DNA from: Corynebacterium tuberculostearicum
GTDB taxonomy: Bacteria; Actinomycetota; Actinomycetes; Mycobacteriales; Mycobacteriaceae
Direction: 5' to 3'
DNA length: 64,000 nucleotides
Assembly: GCF_030506365.1 (NCBI RefSeq)
Contig: NZ_CP073092.1
Coordinates: 372,001 to 436,000, forward strand
Each line of letters starts with the position of its first letter. Within the stretch, counting starts at the first letter, position 1. Made by a program: the position numbers and the translations under genes. Shown piece after piece: positions 24,752 through 33,552 of the stretch. Below the pieces are notes generated by a model. The model was given only the letters and a program-made list of their open reading frames with translations. It searched no databases and was not told where the DNA came from.

Positions 24752-25642
24752 TTAAACCCAGTAGCTGACGCGGAAGCGCCACTTGCGCATGACCAAGCCG
24801 GCGATGAGCAGGCCGAGAACGGTGCAGCCAATGACGATCCACCAGTGGTAGGCGGCCACCGGCTCACCGATCATGGGCGCACGGACGATTTCCAGGTAGT
24901 GGTAGAGCGGGTTGATTTCCGCGATGCGGGCGCGGCTGGACACCGCCCCGCCCTGGTCCTTCAAGGTATTGGTCATCCACACAATCGGGGTGACGTAAAA
25001 CAGCAGCTGGGTCAGTGCTTCTAGCAGCGGAGCGACGTCACGGAAGCGGGTAGCGATGATGCCAAAGAACATCGTGACCCACACGCCGTTGACCAACAAC
25101 AAGGCCAGACCTGGGAGGAAGAGGAAGAACTCCCACCCCAAGTTGCGCGGGAAGATAAGGATAAGCAGCAACCAGATGATGAGGTTATGGCCCAAAAACA
25201 GCGTCTGGCGCCACACCAAGCGGTAAACGTGCACCGACAGCGGGGCTGGGAGCTGTTTAATCAAGCCCTCGTTGTCAATGAAGACCGTGGAGCCTTCTTT
25301 GATGCAGCCCGAAATGAAGGTCCACATAATAAGGCCCACGGTGACGTGGGGGAGGAACTCCGCGACGGGAATCTGGAAGAGCATGGAATACAACAGGCCC
25401 AAGGCAAGGGCCATCACGCCGGTGGCGATGGTGATCCAAAACGGGCCCAGGACAGAGCGGCGGTAGCGCTGCTTAATATCTTGAATGCCCAGTTTGAACC
25501 ACAGCTCGCGCTGCTGTGCACCCTGCGCCAGGTCCGCGAAGGCGGCCTTGAGGGTCTCGGACTGGGACGCTGGGGTGGCCTCGCCGTCTGGCTGGGAGGT
25601 CATGCGGGCGATATCAGCGCGCAGTTGATTGTTATCTTGCAC
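24752..25642 (-). CDS. wzm: ABC-2 permease for galactan export (Wzm/RfbD-like)
   Basis: A 296-residue permease with six helices and the ABC-2 coupling region ELWFKLGIQDIKQRYRRSVL (about 45-64). FISGCIKEGSTVFIDNEGLIK follows TM2. It forms the transmembrane channel for lipid-linked galactan together with the ATPase downstream. GTG at 25642 is chosen because a -10 box lies 7 nt before it; the longer TTG start at 25672 would precede that box. Confidence 0.9.
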   Translation of the reverse strand: MQDNNQLRADIARMTSQPDGEATPASQSETLKAAFADLAQGAQQRELWFKLGIQDIKQRYRRSVLGPFWITIATGVMALALGLLYSMLFQIPVAEFLPHVTVGLIMWTFISGCIKEGSTVFIDNEGLIKQLPAPLSVHVYRLVWRQTLFLGHNLIIWLLLILIFPRNLGWEFFLFLPGLALLLVNGVWVTMFFGIIATRFRDVAPLLEALTQLLFYVTPIVWMTNTLKDQGGAVSSRARIAEINPLYHYLEIVRAPMIGEPVAAYHWWIVIGCTVLGLLIAGLVMRKWRFRVSYWV

Positions 25643-25649
25643 GCTCAAC

Positions 25650-25655
25650 ACCCTA
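25650..25655 (-). promoter_or_regulatory. -10 box for the wzm operon
   Basis: TAGGGT read on the minus strand, 7 nt before the GTG at 25642; drives wzm-wzt and possibly glfT1. Confidence 0.55.
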
Positions 25656-25816
25656 GCGCGCGGGCTGGGCAAACGGGAACTACACGCCGCCAGCCTGCGA
25701 AAACAGCGGTATCCAGCGAAAATTCAGATTTGGGAAACTTGGGCCAAACGCGTATACAGTAGGGAACCGACCGCCACTGTGTGGCGATGCCTAGCGCGAT
25801 AAAGAAGGGGACCGTA

Positions 25817-27073
25817 ATGCCAGCAGGAGCTTCGGCACACTACGACGTATTCAGTGTGCGCGGTTTATACACCGGGCTATCTGATGGTTGGACCTACCTC
25901 AATGCGCACGCGGTCCCCCAGATCTCTGAGCGCGTCGCCTCCGGCGTGGCGCGCTCCTTCCGGATGTCCACCGCAGTGGCCACCCAGGAGGGCCCAGGCG
26001 GCGCCCACTCCGCCACGCCCGCGCCGGGCCGTTTGGAAGGCGATGGTAATTACACCGCCGCACGCATGGCTGTAGCGGATCTGACCGGGTCCAAGGCGGA
26101 CCGCGTGGTGCTTGGCCCGTCCTTGCCCGTGTTGTACCAGTCCTTGGCGCAGACGGCCCGTCCGCTGTTGGGCAGCAACTCTTCGGTGGTGCTCTCCAAG
26201 CTGGATCCGCCGTCTTTGTACTCGGCATTCTCTGAGGTCAAGGCAGAAACCCGCTGGGCCCAGCCAGACTTGGGCACGGGTGAGCTGCCAGGTTTCCAAT
26301 TTGCCGAGCTTGTCGATGGCTCCACGCGCCTCGTTGCCTTCTCCGCCGCGCACGAGCTTTTGGGTACGGTATCCCCGGCCGCTGAGATCATTGACACCGT
26401 CCATGAGCGCTCCCGCGCCTGGACGCTTCTCGACGTCTCTGCGATCGCTCCCTACCGCCCCATCAACTTCGATGATCTCGGCGCCGATATCTTAGGCCTC
26501 GACCTGGGATTGCTGGGCGGACCGCAGCTAGCGGCGCTTGTCTTCCGCGATACCCGCATGTTCCGCCGCCTCGACGCCCTCGATCCGGTGCATACCGGCA
26601 AGGGTTCTCGCAAGCTGGAAACACCCATTTCCTCTGGCTTGGCCGGCGGTGTCGGACCGCTCGTGGACCATCTTGCCGCCCTCGCCGGTGGGGAGAGCGG
26701 CTCGCGCCGCAAGCGCCTGCGCACCTCCATGGATGCGCTCAGCGTCTACTTGGAGGATCTGCGCGCTGACCTCTATTCCTTCTTGAGCACCCTGCCCGCC
26801 GTGCATATTCTTGGCGTGACCGGGGAGGCTGCCGCGGGCGCCTCCGACGATCGCCTGCCGCGCCTCACCTTCGCGGTAAAGGGTGTTCCGGCCGAGACGG
26901 TTTACAAGCGCCTCTTTGATAACGGACTTGTTACCACGCTTGCCCCGCAGACCCCGTTGCTCACGGAGATGGGCGTGGAAGAAATTGGCGGTGCCGTTAC
27001 CGTTGCGCTCGGCCCCTTCAACACCTATCACGACGTTGAGCATCTCATCCGCGTCGTAGCCTCGCTGGCTTAA
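25817..27073 (+). CDS. Cysteine-desulfurase-like protein lacking the PLP lysine
   Basis: A 418-residue class-V aminotransferase-fold protein. The cofactor Asp region is present (AWTLLDVSAIAPYRPI, about 205-220). Where active enzymes have SGHK before the Gly-Pro, this one reads LDLGLLGGPQ (about 233-242), so no Schiff-base Lys is visible. The mycobacterial syntenic gene (Rv3778c) is annotated similarly. It may be a non-catalytic or differently acting relative. ATG at 25817 is chosen, with AGAAGGGGA 8 nt upstream. Its stop overlaps the stop of the oxidoreductase. Confidence 0.8.
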   Translation: MPAGASAHYDVFSVRGLYTGLSDGWTYLNAHAVPQISERVASGVARSFRMSTAVATQEGPGGAHSATPAPGRLEGDGNYTAARMAVADLTGSKADRVVLGPSLPVLYQSLAQTARPLLGSNSSVVLSKLDPPSLYSAFSEVKAETRWAQPDLGTGELPGFQFAELVDGSTRLVAFSAAHELLGTVSPAAEIIDTVHERSRAWTLLDVSAIAPYRPINFDDLGADILGLDLGLLGGPQLAALVFRDTRMFRRLDALDPVHTGKGSRKLETPISSGLAGGVGPLVDHLAALAGGESGSRRKRLRTSMDALSVYLEDLRADLYSFLSTLPAVHILGVTGEAAAGASDDRLPRLTFAVKGVPAETVYKRLFDNGLVTTLAPQTPLLTEMGVEEIGGAVTVALGPFNTYHDVEHLIRVVASLA

Positions 27074-28041
27074 ACGGTAAGAACCAAGGTGCCGGTGACC
27101 TCGCCGCTGTCTAGGGCGGTGTGGGCCTGGGCGGCGTCGGCAAGCGGGTAAGTAGCATGCAGCGCGTGCTTTACGCGGCCGTCTTCCAACATGGGCCACA
27201 CATTTTCTACCGTGCCCGCCACAATCTGTGCCTTGTCTTCTAAGTCGCGGGCGCGCAGCGTCGTGCCCTGGATGGTCAGGCGCTTGGGCAGCATGGCGCC
27301 CAAGTTGATTTCCGCCTTGGTACCGCCTTGCATGCCAATGATGATGAGCTTGCCGTCCTTAGCCAGGCACTTCATATTCTTTTCCAGATATTTCGCGCCG
27401 ATGATGTCCAAAATGACATCGTAGCTTCCCTTCAACTCTTCTACGAAGTCGTGCTCCTTATAGTTGATGAGAATATCGGCGCCCAGCTCGCGGCAACGCT
27501 CCAACTTCTCCTGCGACCCGGCCGTCACCGCCACCTCTGCGCCGAGGACCTTGGCTACCTGAATGGCAAAAGTGCCAATGCCGCCGCCTCCGCCATGGAT
27601 GAGGACGCGCTGGCCCTCGTGAAGGCCTGCCTCAATGCCCAGGTTGGACCACACGGTGCATCCGACCTCAACCACCGCTGCAGTTTCCTCGACGCTCAAC
27701 CCCTTGGGCACGGGAAGCAGCTGGCCCTGCGGAACCGCGACGTATTCGGCGTAGCCACCACCGGCAAGCAGGCAGCCCACCTCGGTGCCTACCTCCCAGT
27801 TCGTATCCCCGGCATCGGCAATGGTGCCTGCTGCTTCTAAGCCCAAGATTTCCGACGCCCCCGGTGGCGGCGGATAGGCACCCATCGTCTGCAGGATATC
27901 GCCGCGGTTAACGCCGGCCGCCTGCACCTTGACGAGTACTTCACCTGGTTGCAGCTGCGGGACAGCGACTTCGCGGAGCTCTAAGGACCGACGATCCTGT
28001 GGATCGGTCTGAACGATGGCCTTCATGTGTGTTGTAGTCAT
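27070..28041 (-). CDS. qor: NAD(P)H-quinone oxidoreductase (zinc-free MDR family)
   Basis: A 323-residue medium-chain reductase of the PIG3/quinone oxidoreductase group. GroES-like domain at about 1-125, with AAGVNRGDILQ; Rossmann motif HGGGGGIGTFA (about 149-159). No structural-zinc cysteine set is present. It reduces quinones with NADPH in the cytoplasm. Start at 28041 (MTTTHMKAIVQ) or 28026. Convergent with the aminotransferase-like gene, overlapping by 4 nt. Confidence 0.9.
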   Translation of the reverse strand: MTTTHMKAIVQTDPQDRRSLELREVAVPQLQPGEVLVKVQAAGVNRGDILQTMGAYPPPPGASEILGLEAAGTIADAGDTNWEVGTEVGCLLAGGGYAEYVAVPQGQLLPVPKGLSVEETAAVVEVGCTVWSNLGIEAGLHEGQRVLIHGGGGGIGTFAIQVAKVLGAEVAVTAGSQEKLERCRELGADILINYKEHDFVEELKGSYDVILDIIGAKYLEKNMKCLAKDGKLIIIGMQGGTKAEINLGAMLPKRLTIQGTTLRARDLEDKAQIVAGTVENVWPMLEDGRVKHALHATYPLADAAQAHTALDSGEVTGTLVLTV

Positions 28042-28203
28042 GGGCCCAATCTAACGAACCTTGTGTGTCCTGTGCCACGAAATTCGGAGTATCCTACGGT
28101 GACATTCAGTGCTGCAGGTGGCTTTTTGGGAAACCGGGCTATCTATTTAGTACACTGGCTAAGTTGCTTCGTAGGCGCGAAGAGCGTTTATGAAATACAA
28201 CGT

Positions 28204-28287
<84 letters not shown>

Positions 28288-28545
28288 CAATATATGAAGT
28301 CGTGTGGCATCGTTGCTTTCGGTGTCGCGCGACTTTTTGCTTTCGAGGTTACATTCTGATGACTTTAGTCTGCGCGTTTTGTAAATTTGGCGCCAAAATA
28401 GGGGATAGCGCACCGTTTGCATTGTGTTCTACTACGGTAAAAAGAGAACAGAGCTGGAATCGTGGAAACTAATCCACTTATGGATTCCCTGCTTACTTAG
28501 AGTGATTGTCTATGTCCGCGAATTTTCCTAGAAGGGGACCTAAGA
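28288..28545. other. AT-rich intergenic stretch
   Basis: 258 bp between tRNA-Ser and the HsdR-N-like gene. Base composition is clearly more AT-rich than the flanking core genes, as in the following gene. I see no coding frame and no strong hairpin. The AGAAGGGG just before 28546 is the ribosome-binding site for the next gene. It is probably part of the same acquired segment. Confidence 0.5.
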
Positions 28546-29628
28546 ATGAGTATCAATCAAGCAGTGCAGAGCCTCTCGGCGCGAGTTCAAGAGCTGAAGC
28601 CCATAATTGAAACTGAAGAGGCAACGAAAACTGCATTCATCATTCCTTTTATCAGCACTGTTCTAGGCTATGACGTCACAGATCCACGCGAAGTAATACC
28701 GGAATATACGGCCGACGTAGGCGTGAAAAAGGGTGAGAAAGTCGACTTTGCGATCAAATCGGGAGATGATTTTCGGTTTCTTATTGAGTGCAAGAAAATC
28801 GGTGAGCCTCTAAACATAAGTCACGCAAATCAGCTCGTTCGCTACTTTAACGTCACGGATACTGAATTTGCGATTTTGACTAATGGCGAGGTCTATGAGT
28901 TTTATGCGCAACTCGATGCTGCCAACCGAATGGATGAGAAGCCATTCATGACTTTAGATTTGAGTAACGTAGATGCACGTATCTTTCCCCATCTTGAAAT
29001 GTGCACGAAATCAAAATTCGATTTTGAAACAATTGTAGCAAGTGCGGAACAGCTGAAATACATTTCGGAAATCCGTAAAGTTTTATCCACGCAATTTAAA
29101 GAACCTGATGCGGAATGGGTAAAACTTATAGCAGCTCGCGTTACTACACGGCGAATGACTGCACAGAACCTAGAGACTTTCACCAAGTTGGTGGAAACCG
29201 CACAATCGCAATTCTTGAAAGATGAGGCTAATCGAAGGTTGCGTTCTGCTCAGGACTTTGACGATGTCTCCACGGCCGTAGAAAAGCCTCCTGTAGAGGA
29301 GAAACAGGTTGAAGAGAATGTTGTGAGTGATGGAGTTGTAACAACTGAAGAAGAGCTTCAAGCATATTCCATTATTAAGGCGATCTGCTGTGCTGACGTT
29401 CCGGTAGCGGACATTGCATTGCGCGATGCTAAGAGTTACTGCGCGATTTTATTCCAAGACAACAATCGAAAGCCTATCGCGCGCCTGTATTTTGATCGTC
29501 GAGTACCCCGAATTGGCATTTTTGGAGAGGAAAAAAGCGAACAATATTTCGATCTTGAAACAGTTGAAGATATTTATCAACACGCCGATCTTCTGAGAAA
29601 GCGCTGCCAGATTTTGAAAGCAGAGTAG
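28546..29628 (+). CDS. Stand-alone type I restriction HsdR N-terminal (PD-(D/E)xK) protein
   Basis: A 360-residue protein. Residues about 1-160 match the HsdR_N nuclease domain. The catalytic residues would be Asp67 (KVDFAIKSG) and Glu81-x-Lys83 (FLIECKK), with Gln95 (SHANQLVRYF) as the QxxxY-type motif. There is no helicase part and no hsdM/hsdS nearby. The C-terminal portion (about 260-360) has an unassigned domain with FQDNNRKPIARLYF. The GC content is well below the neighbours, and it sits just after a tRNA gene, which suggests acquisition. A defence role is plausible but unproven. Confidence 0.8.
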   Translation: MSINQAVQSLSARVQELKPIIETEEATKTAFIIPFISTVLGYDVTDPREVIPEYTADVGVKKGEKVDFAIKSGDDFRFLIECKKIGEPLNISHANQLVRYFNVTDTEFAILTNGEVYEFYAQLDAANRMDEKPFMTLDLSNVDARIFPHLEMCTKSKFDFETIVASAEQLKYISEIRKVLSTQFKEPDAEWVKLIAARVTTRRMTAQNLETFTKLVETAQSQFLKDEANRRLRSAQDFDDVSTAVEKPPVEEKQVEENVVSDGVVTTEEELQAYSIIKAICCADVPVADIALRDAKSYCAILFQDNNRKPIARLYFDRRVPRIGIFGEEKSEQYFDLETVEDIYQHADLLRKRCQILKAE

Positions 29629-29785
29629 TCAGGCTCGACTACTTTAATCACAGACTTACGACTTTTGGGCCGACGCTGGCAAAGACAAACTACGCAATTC
29701 TTCCTAAATCATTCGCCTTTTGTTGTTTCTGAGACACTCTCAGTTGAGCGTTAGTTACTCAGAACAACTATCCTCCTGCCGCGGA

Positions 29786-30784
29786 TTAAGTTTGCTCGAG
29801 CCAGCCATTAATACCGCCGCGCAGGGAGACGACGTTGGTGAAGCCGCGCTTGCGGAGTACGTCTACGGCCTGGGCGGAACGAATGCCGCTGGCGCAATAG
29901 ATAATGGCCGCAGCATCTGCTTCGATGTTGGGATTTTCACCGGCGAGGATGCGGTCGAGCTCAAAGTGAGTGGAATTGGGGATAGCGGATTGGGCGCGCT
30001 CGGGGGAGGTGCGGACGTCGATAAGCGGGGCGTGCGGGGGAATCTCGCGGACCTCGGGGGCGTCGGCAGGCTGGGTTGGTTGCGCGCCGGTGGACTGGAG
30101 GGGAATGTATTCCCAGGTACCCGATAGGGCGTCGAAGTAGCCGAGCGTGCCGATGAGTGGGGTGCCTACGCCGGTGATGAGTTTGAGGGCTTCGACCGCC
30201 ATGGCTGAGCCGACAACGCCGACCACCGGGCCTAGGACTCCGGCCTGCGAACAGGAAGGAACCTCGCCGGGTGCGGGAGCTGTAGGAAAGACATCCTCGT
30301 AGACGGGGCCGTGGCCGGACCAGAAAACGCTGAGTTGGGCATCGAAGCCCAGGATGGAGGCCCATACGTGCGGGATGCCGAGCTCGTGGGCGGCCCAGGA
30401 GCTGAGGTAGCGGGCGTCGAAGTTATCGGTGCCGTCGAGGATGAGATCGCAGCCGCGCAATTGTTGTAGGGCTGTCGCCGATTCGAGGCGGCCGTGGCAG
30501 GTGATGTCCACCTCTGGATTGAGTGCGCGGACGGCGGCCGCGGCGGAATCTGTCTTCGGTGTGCCGATGGCGGCGGTGGTGTGGATGACTTGGCGGTGCA
30601 GGTTGGAGGGGGAGACCACGTCGTCGTCGAAAAGCGAAATGCGGCCCACACCCGCGCCAGCGAGGTAGAGCAGGGCCGGGGAGCCCAGGCCGCCGGCACC
30701 GATAACCGCTACGTGGGCATCGCTGAGCTTGCGCTGGCCGTCCTCGCCCCAGAGCGCTTCCTGGCGGGCATAGCGGATGCTCAT
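29786..30784 (-). CDS. moeB: MoeB/MoeZ-type sulfur-carrier adenylyltransferase with rhodanese domain
   Basis: A 332-residue two-domain protein. The E1-like domain (about 1-240) has the ATP-binding GAGGLGSPALLYLAGAG (about 29-45), and DGTDNFDARYL supplies the adenylation-site Asp. PSCSQAGVLGP precedes the usual C-terminal helices of this fold. The rhodanese domain (about 255-332) has its active Cys in IYCASGIRSAQ. It activates the MoaD C-terminal glycine, and the rhodanese domain would deliver sulfur. ATG 30784 overlaps the moaE stop. Confidence 0.92.
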   Translation of the reverse strand: MSIRYARQEALWGEDGQRKLSDAHVAVIGAGGLGSPALLYLAGAGVGRISLFDDDVVSPSNLHRQVIHTTAAIGTPKTDSAAAAVRALNPEVDITCHGRLESATALQQLRGCDLILDGTDNFDARYLSSWAAHELGIPHVWASILGFDAQLSVFWSGHGPVYEDVFPTAPAPGEVPSCSQAGVLGPVVGVVGSAMAVEALKLITGVGTPLIGTLGYFDALSGTWEYIPLQSTGAQPTQPADAPEVREIPPHAPLIDVRTSPERAQSAIPNSTHFELDRILAGENPNIEADAAAIIYCASGIRSAQAVDVLRKRGFTNVVSLRGGINGWLEQT

Positions 30785-31242
30785 TCCAGGCCCACCCAGT
30801 TGGTGGAGCCATCGCCGTGGCTTTGTTCCTTCCAGATGGGGACTTCCGCCTTGACGCGATCGGCGCATTCCTCGGCGGCACGGAAGGCATCGCCTCGGTG
30901 CGCGGCGGCCGCTACTACCGCAAAGGCGAGGTCGCCAACCTTGAGATCCCCCGTGCGGTGGGCGGCCCACAGGCGCACTGGGTGGTTGGCTGCGACGGAA
31001 TCGGTGACGTCTTGCAGCTTCTCTGGCGCAGATGGGTGGGCGCTATAGGAAAGAAGGGTGACATCTGGCCGTCCGCCATCGTGATCGCGGACGATGCCCT
31101 CAAAGGTGACGACAGCACCCATGGCGGCCGTGGCGGCCTCTTCCTTGGCAGCGCCAAGGAGGGATTCAAGGCGTTGATCGCTCAGCAGCGTGCCAATGGT
31201 GCACCCGGTTTGCTCGGCCACATAGGAAGGATCAGTGCTCAT
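30781..31242 (-). CDS. moaE: Molybdopterin synthase large subunit MoaE
   Basis: A 153-residue MoaE. GAVVTFEGIVRDHDGG (about 42-57) and the HRTGDLKVGD (about 94-103) then AAHRGDAF segment are family signatures. The active-site Lys is in KAEVPIWKEQ near the C-terminus. With MoaD it converts precursor Z to molybdopterin. It overlaps mog upstream by 11 nt and moeB downstream by 4 nt. Confidence 0.94.
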   Translation of the reverse strand: MSTDPSYVAEQTGCTIGTLLSDQRLESLLGAAKEEAATAAMGAVVTFEGIVRDHDGGRPDVTLLSYSAHPSAPEKLQDVTDSVAANHPVRLWAAHRTGDLKVGDLAFAVVAAAAHRGDAFRAAEECADRVKAEVPIWKEQSHGDGSTNWVGLE

Positions 31243-31711
31243 GTTTTCCTTCTAACATATCGACGATCGGAACGATTAATTCTTCCAAAACCGCGCAGCC
31301 GTCTTTTACCCCGCCGGTAGAACCGGGAAGCGTCATGGCAAAGGTGGAGTCATTGACGCCGGCAATGGCGCGAGAGGCTACCGCGGTGGGTACGGTTTCC
31401 AGTCCCTTCTGCCAGAAGGCCACCGCTATGCCGGGCAGCTCGCGGGTGATGTGTGGCGCTACGGCCTCTACCGTTTGGTCATCGTGCGTCAGCCCGGTGC
31501 CGCCAGAGGTCAGGATGACCGCGGGCTTTTCCGCGAAGGCGGCGGCAACGGCGGCGGCGATTTCGGCATCGGGGACGATGCGCGCGTCGGGGCAGTCAAA
31601 GCCCCTGCGGCGCAAGAACTCCACCGCTATGGGACCGGAGCGGTCGTCGTAGATGCCCGCGGCGGCGCGAGTAGAGGCGACGATGACGATGGCGGTGCGC
31701 TGTGGGCTCAT
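31232..31711 (-). CDS. mog: Molybdopterin adenylyltransferase (MoaB/Mog)
   Basis: A 159-residue MoCF-domain protein. LTSGGTGLTHDDQTVEAV (about 68-85) is the MPT-binding signature, and LPGSTGGVKDG (about 127-137) is the second one. It adenylates molybdopterin before molybdate insertion by MoeA. ATG overlaps the moeA stop by 4 nt. Confidence 0.93.
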   Translation of the reverse strand: MSPQRTAIVIVASTRAAAGIYDDRSGPIAVEFLRRRGFDCPDARIVPDAEIAAAVAAAFAEKPAVILTSGGTGLTHDDQTVEAVAPHITRELPGIAVAFWQKGLETVPTAVASRAIAGVNDSTFAMTLPGSTGGVKDGCAVLEELIVPIVDMLEGKHEH

Positions 31712-32844
31712 AGTGGGTAGACCTCCACTTCCTGGCCTTTTTCCAGGCGTTGACCGGCAGGGATGCGGATGAGATGGGTGGCGTCTGCCGCTTGGGCGAG
31801 CAGGTGGGAGCTGGCACCACCGAGGATATGAGCGCGGGCATCGACGCGCCCGCGGCGAAATTGGTCCTTGTGCGGGAGGCCGTCAATACTCGCGGCGAGG
31901 GGGACGTGGAAAGGCTCCGGCGCCCAACCGAGCGCAGGGGCGACAAAGAGGCGGAAACTCACCAACGTGGAAATGGGGTTTCCAGGCAAGCAGATTACCG
32001 GCGTGCCGCGGAATGCGGCGATGCCCTGCGGGCCACCGGGCTGCTGGTCCACATGGCCGAACCAGCCATCGAGCACCTGGCGGACTACTTCAAATTTCCC
32101 GGCGGAGATTCCGCCTGAGGTAATGATGGCGTCCGGGCGGTGCTGCGCGATGGCTTCCGTGAAAGCGCGCTCTAGGGCCTGTGGGTCATCGTCGGTAGTG
32201 ATACACCCGGCGACGTCGATGCCGGCGCGGTGGGCCATTGCCGTCAAGAGTGGCGCATTGGCATCCGGAATGGCGGCGCTGCCATGGCCGATCTCGGCGC
32301 CGCCGGTGCAGATGAGGATGCGGGCGGGGCGGTAGACCTCTACCTCGTCGATTCCTTGGGAAGCGAGGGCGGCCAAGCGCACCGGCGTGAGCTTATCGCC
32401 GCGGGCGGCGAGGAGGGCGCCTTCTTCCAGGTCGGAGCCGGTGCGGCGGATGAATTGGCCTGGCGAGGTCTCTGGCACGGTAATGCGGCCGCCCGGGGCG
32501 AGGAATTCTTGTGGTTCGCAGCGCTCGATGGGCACGATGGCTGCAGTTCCTTCCGGCACCTTGGCGCCGGTCATGATGGGGCAGGCACCGGCAAGCGGGC
32601 CGTCGAGTACCTGGGCGGGCTCAGTGCCGGCCGCGATGGTGGGGCCCACCGGGTAGGTCCCGGCCGCACACTGCGGGAGGGCGTAGCCATCCATCTGGGA
32701 GTTATCAAAGCGAGGGGAGGGGAACCCGGCGTGGATATCCGCAGCCAGAACCATATCCTGAGCCTGGGGGAGGGGCACGGTGGTAGCCTGGCGTGCGGGC
32801 AGGGACGCGGCGACCTCGCGCGCGTGAGTCTCGGGTGTGCGCAT
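31708..32844 (-). CDS. moeA: Molybdopterin molybdenumtransferase MoeA
   Basis: A 378-residue MoeA. FDNSQMDGYAL (about 45-55) contains the active-site Asp, ITSGGISAGKFEVV (about 240-253) is the MPT-binding loop, and VICLPGNPISTLVSF (about 283-297) is the second signature. It inserts molybdate into adenylated molybdopterin. ATG 32844 is chosen over the longer frame because that would run into the divergent moaD promoter. First gene of moeA-mog-moaE-moeB. Confidence 0.93.
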   Translation of the reverse strand: MRTPETHAREVAASLPARQATTVPLPQAQDMVLAADIHAGFPSPRFDNSQMDGYALPQCAAGTYPVGPTIAAGTEPAQVLDGPLAGACPIMTGAKVPEGTAAIVPIERCEPQEFLAPGGRITVPETSPGQFIRRTGSDLEEGALLAARGDKLTPVRLAALASQGIDEVEVYRPARILICTGGAEIGHGSAAIPDANAPLLTAMAHRAGIDVAGCITTDDDPQALERAFTEAIAQHRPDAIITSGGISAGKFEVVRQVLDGWFGHVDQQPGGPQGIAAFRGTPVICLPGNPISTLVSFRLFVAPALGWAPEPFHVPLAASIDGLPHKDQFRRGRVDARAHILGGASSHLLAQAADATHLIRIPAGQRLEKGQEVEVYPL

Positions 32845-32902
32845 GGCGGCTAGTTTACCCGCGGTCTCGACATGGCATGGGCGTGCGGGGCATAGTGGAG
32901 GC

Positions 32903-33163
32903 ATGTTGACCGTTCACTATTTCGCCGCCGCCCGCGCCGCCGCGGGCGTGGCTTCTGAGCAGGTAGAAGCCCCCGCCACCTTGGGTGATCTGGTGGCACA
33001 GCTGGGCAGGGAGCATACCGGCACCACCGAGGCCGGCATGAGCCTGAAAGAGGTCTTGGGGCGTTGTAGCTTTCTTATCGACGGCGCCGGGAACACCGCC
33101 AAGGATTCCCCACTGGCTGGCGTCACCCGGGTGGACGTCCTGCCGCCGTTTGCGGGCGGCTAA
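32903..33163 (+). CDS. moaD: Molybdopterin synthase sulfur carrier MoaD
   Basis: An 86-residue ubiquitin-like protein ending in PPFAGG; the C-terminal Gly-Gly is the site of adenylation and thiocarboxylation by MoeB. It starts VHYFAAARAAAGV, typical of MoaD. It is divergent from the moeA operon with a 58-bp shared promoter region, and convergent with the holin-like gene, with overlapping stops (33160-33163). Confidence 0.93.
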   Translation: MLTVHYFAAARAAAGVASEQVEAPATLGDLVAQLGREHTGTTEAGMSLKEVLGRCSFLIDGAGNTAKDSPLAGVTRVDVLPPFAGG

Positions 33164-33552
33164 TCGCGCTGCCGCAGCGGGCTAGTAAAGAAGTTGATGA
33201 CGCTGCTGACGATGGACAGCACGATGGCGCCGATGATCGCGGCGCCCCAGGAGTCGATGACGAGGTGGCCGATTCCCAGGTCCAGGGAATTGAGCGTCCA
33301 CTCCACGATGATGAGCGCGGCGCCGTTGATGACGAGGGAGAAAAGCCCGAGCGTCAGGCAGGTTAGCGGCGCGCCGAGGACGCGCAGGACCGGCATGACC
33401 ACGGCATTAATAATGATGAAGACGATGGCGATGGCGATGAAGTTGCCGGTCTCTGCTGGGGTGATGGTGATGCCGGGGATTACGGCGACCACCGCCCACA
33501 GCGCCACCGCGATGGCAAAGACGTTCAGGGCGAAGTTAATGAGTGAGCGCAT
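33160..33552 (-). CDS. Phage-holin-family (PF04020-type) membrane protein
   Basis: A 130-residue protein with four helices (about 5-27, 35-58, 62-85 and 100-122). IVFIIINAVVMPVLRVLGAPL and LTLGLFSLVINGAALII are the conserved core of the YvlD/phage-holin-like family. Function unknown despite the name. It is followed on its upstream side by the aminotransferase gene, with almost no gap. Confidence 0.85.
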   Translation of the reverse strand: MRSLINFALNVFAIAVALWAVVAVIPGITITPAETGNFIAIAIVFIIINAVVMPVLRVLGAPLTCLTLGLFSLVINGAALIIVEWTLNSLDLGIGHLVIDSWGAAIIGAIVLSIVSSVINFFTSPLRQRD

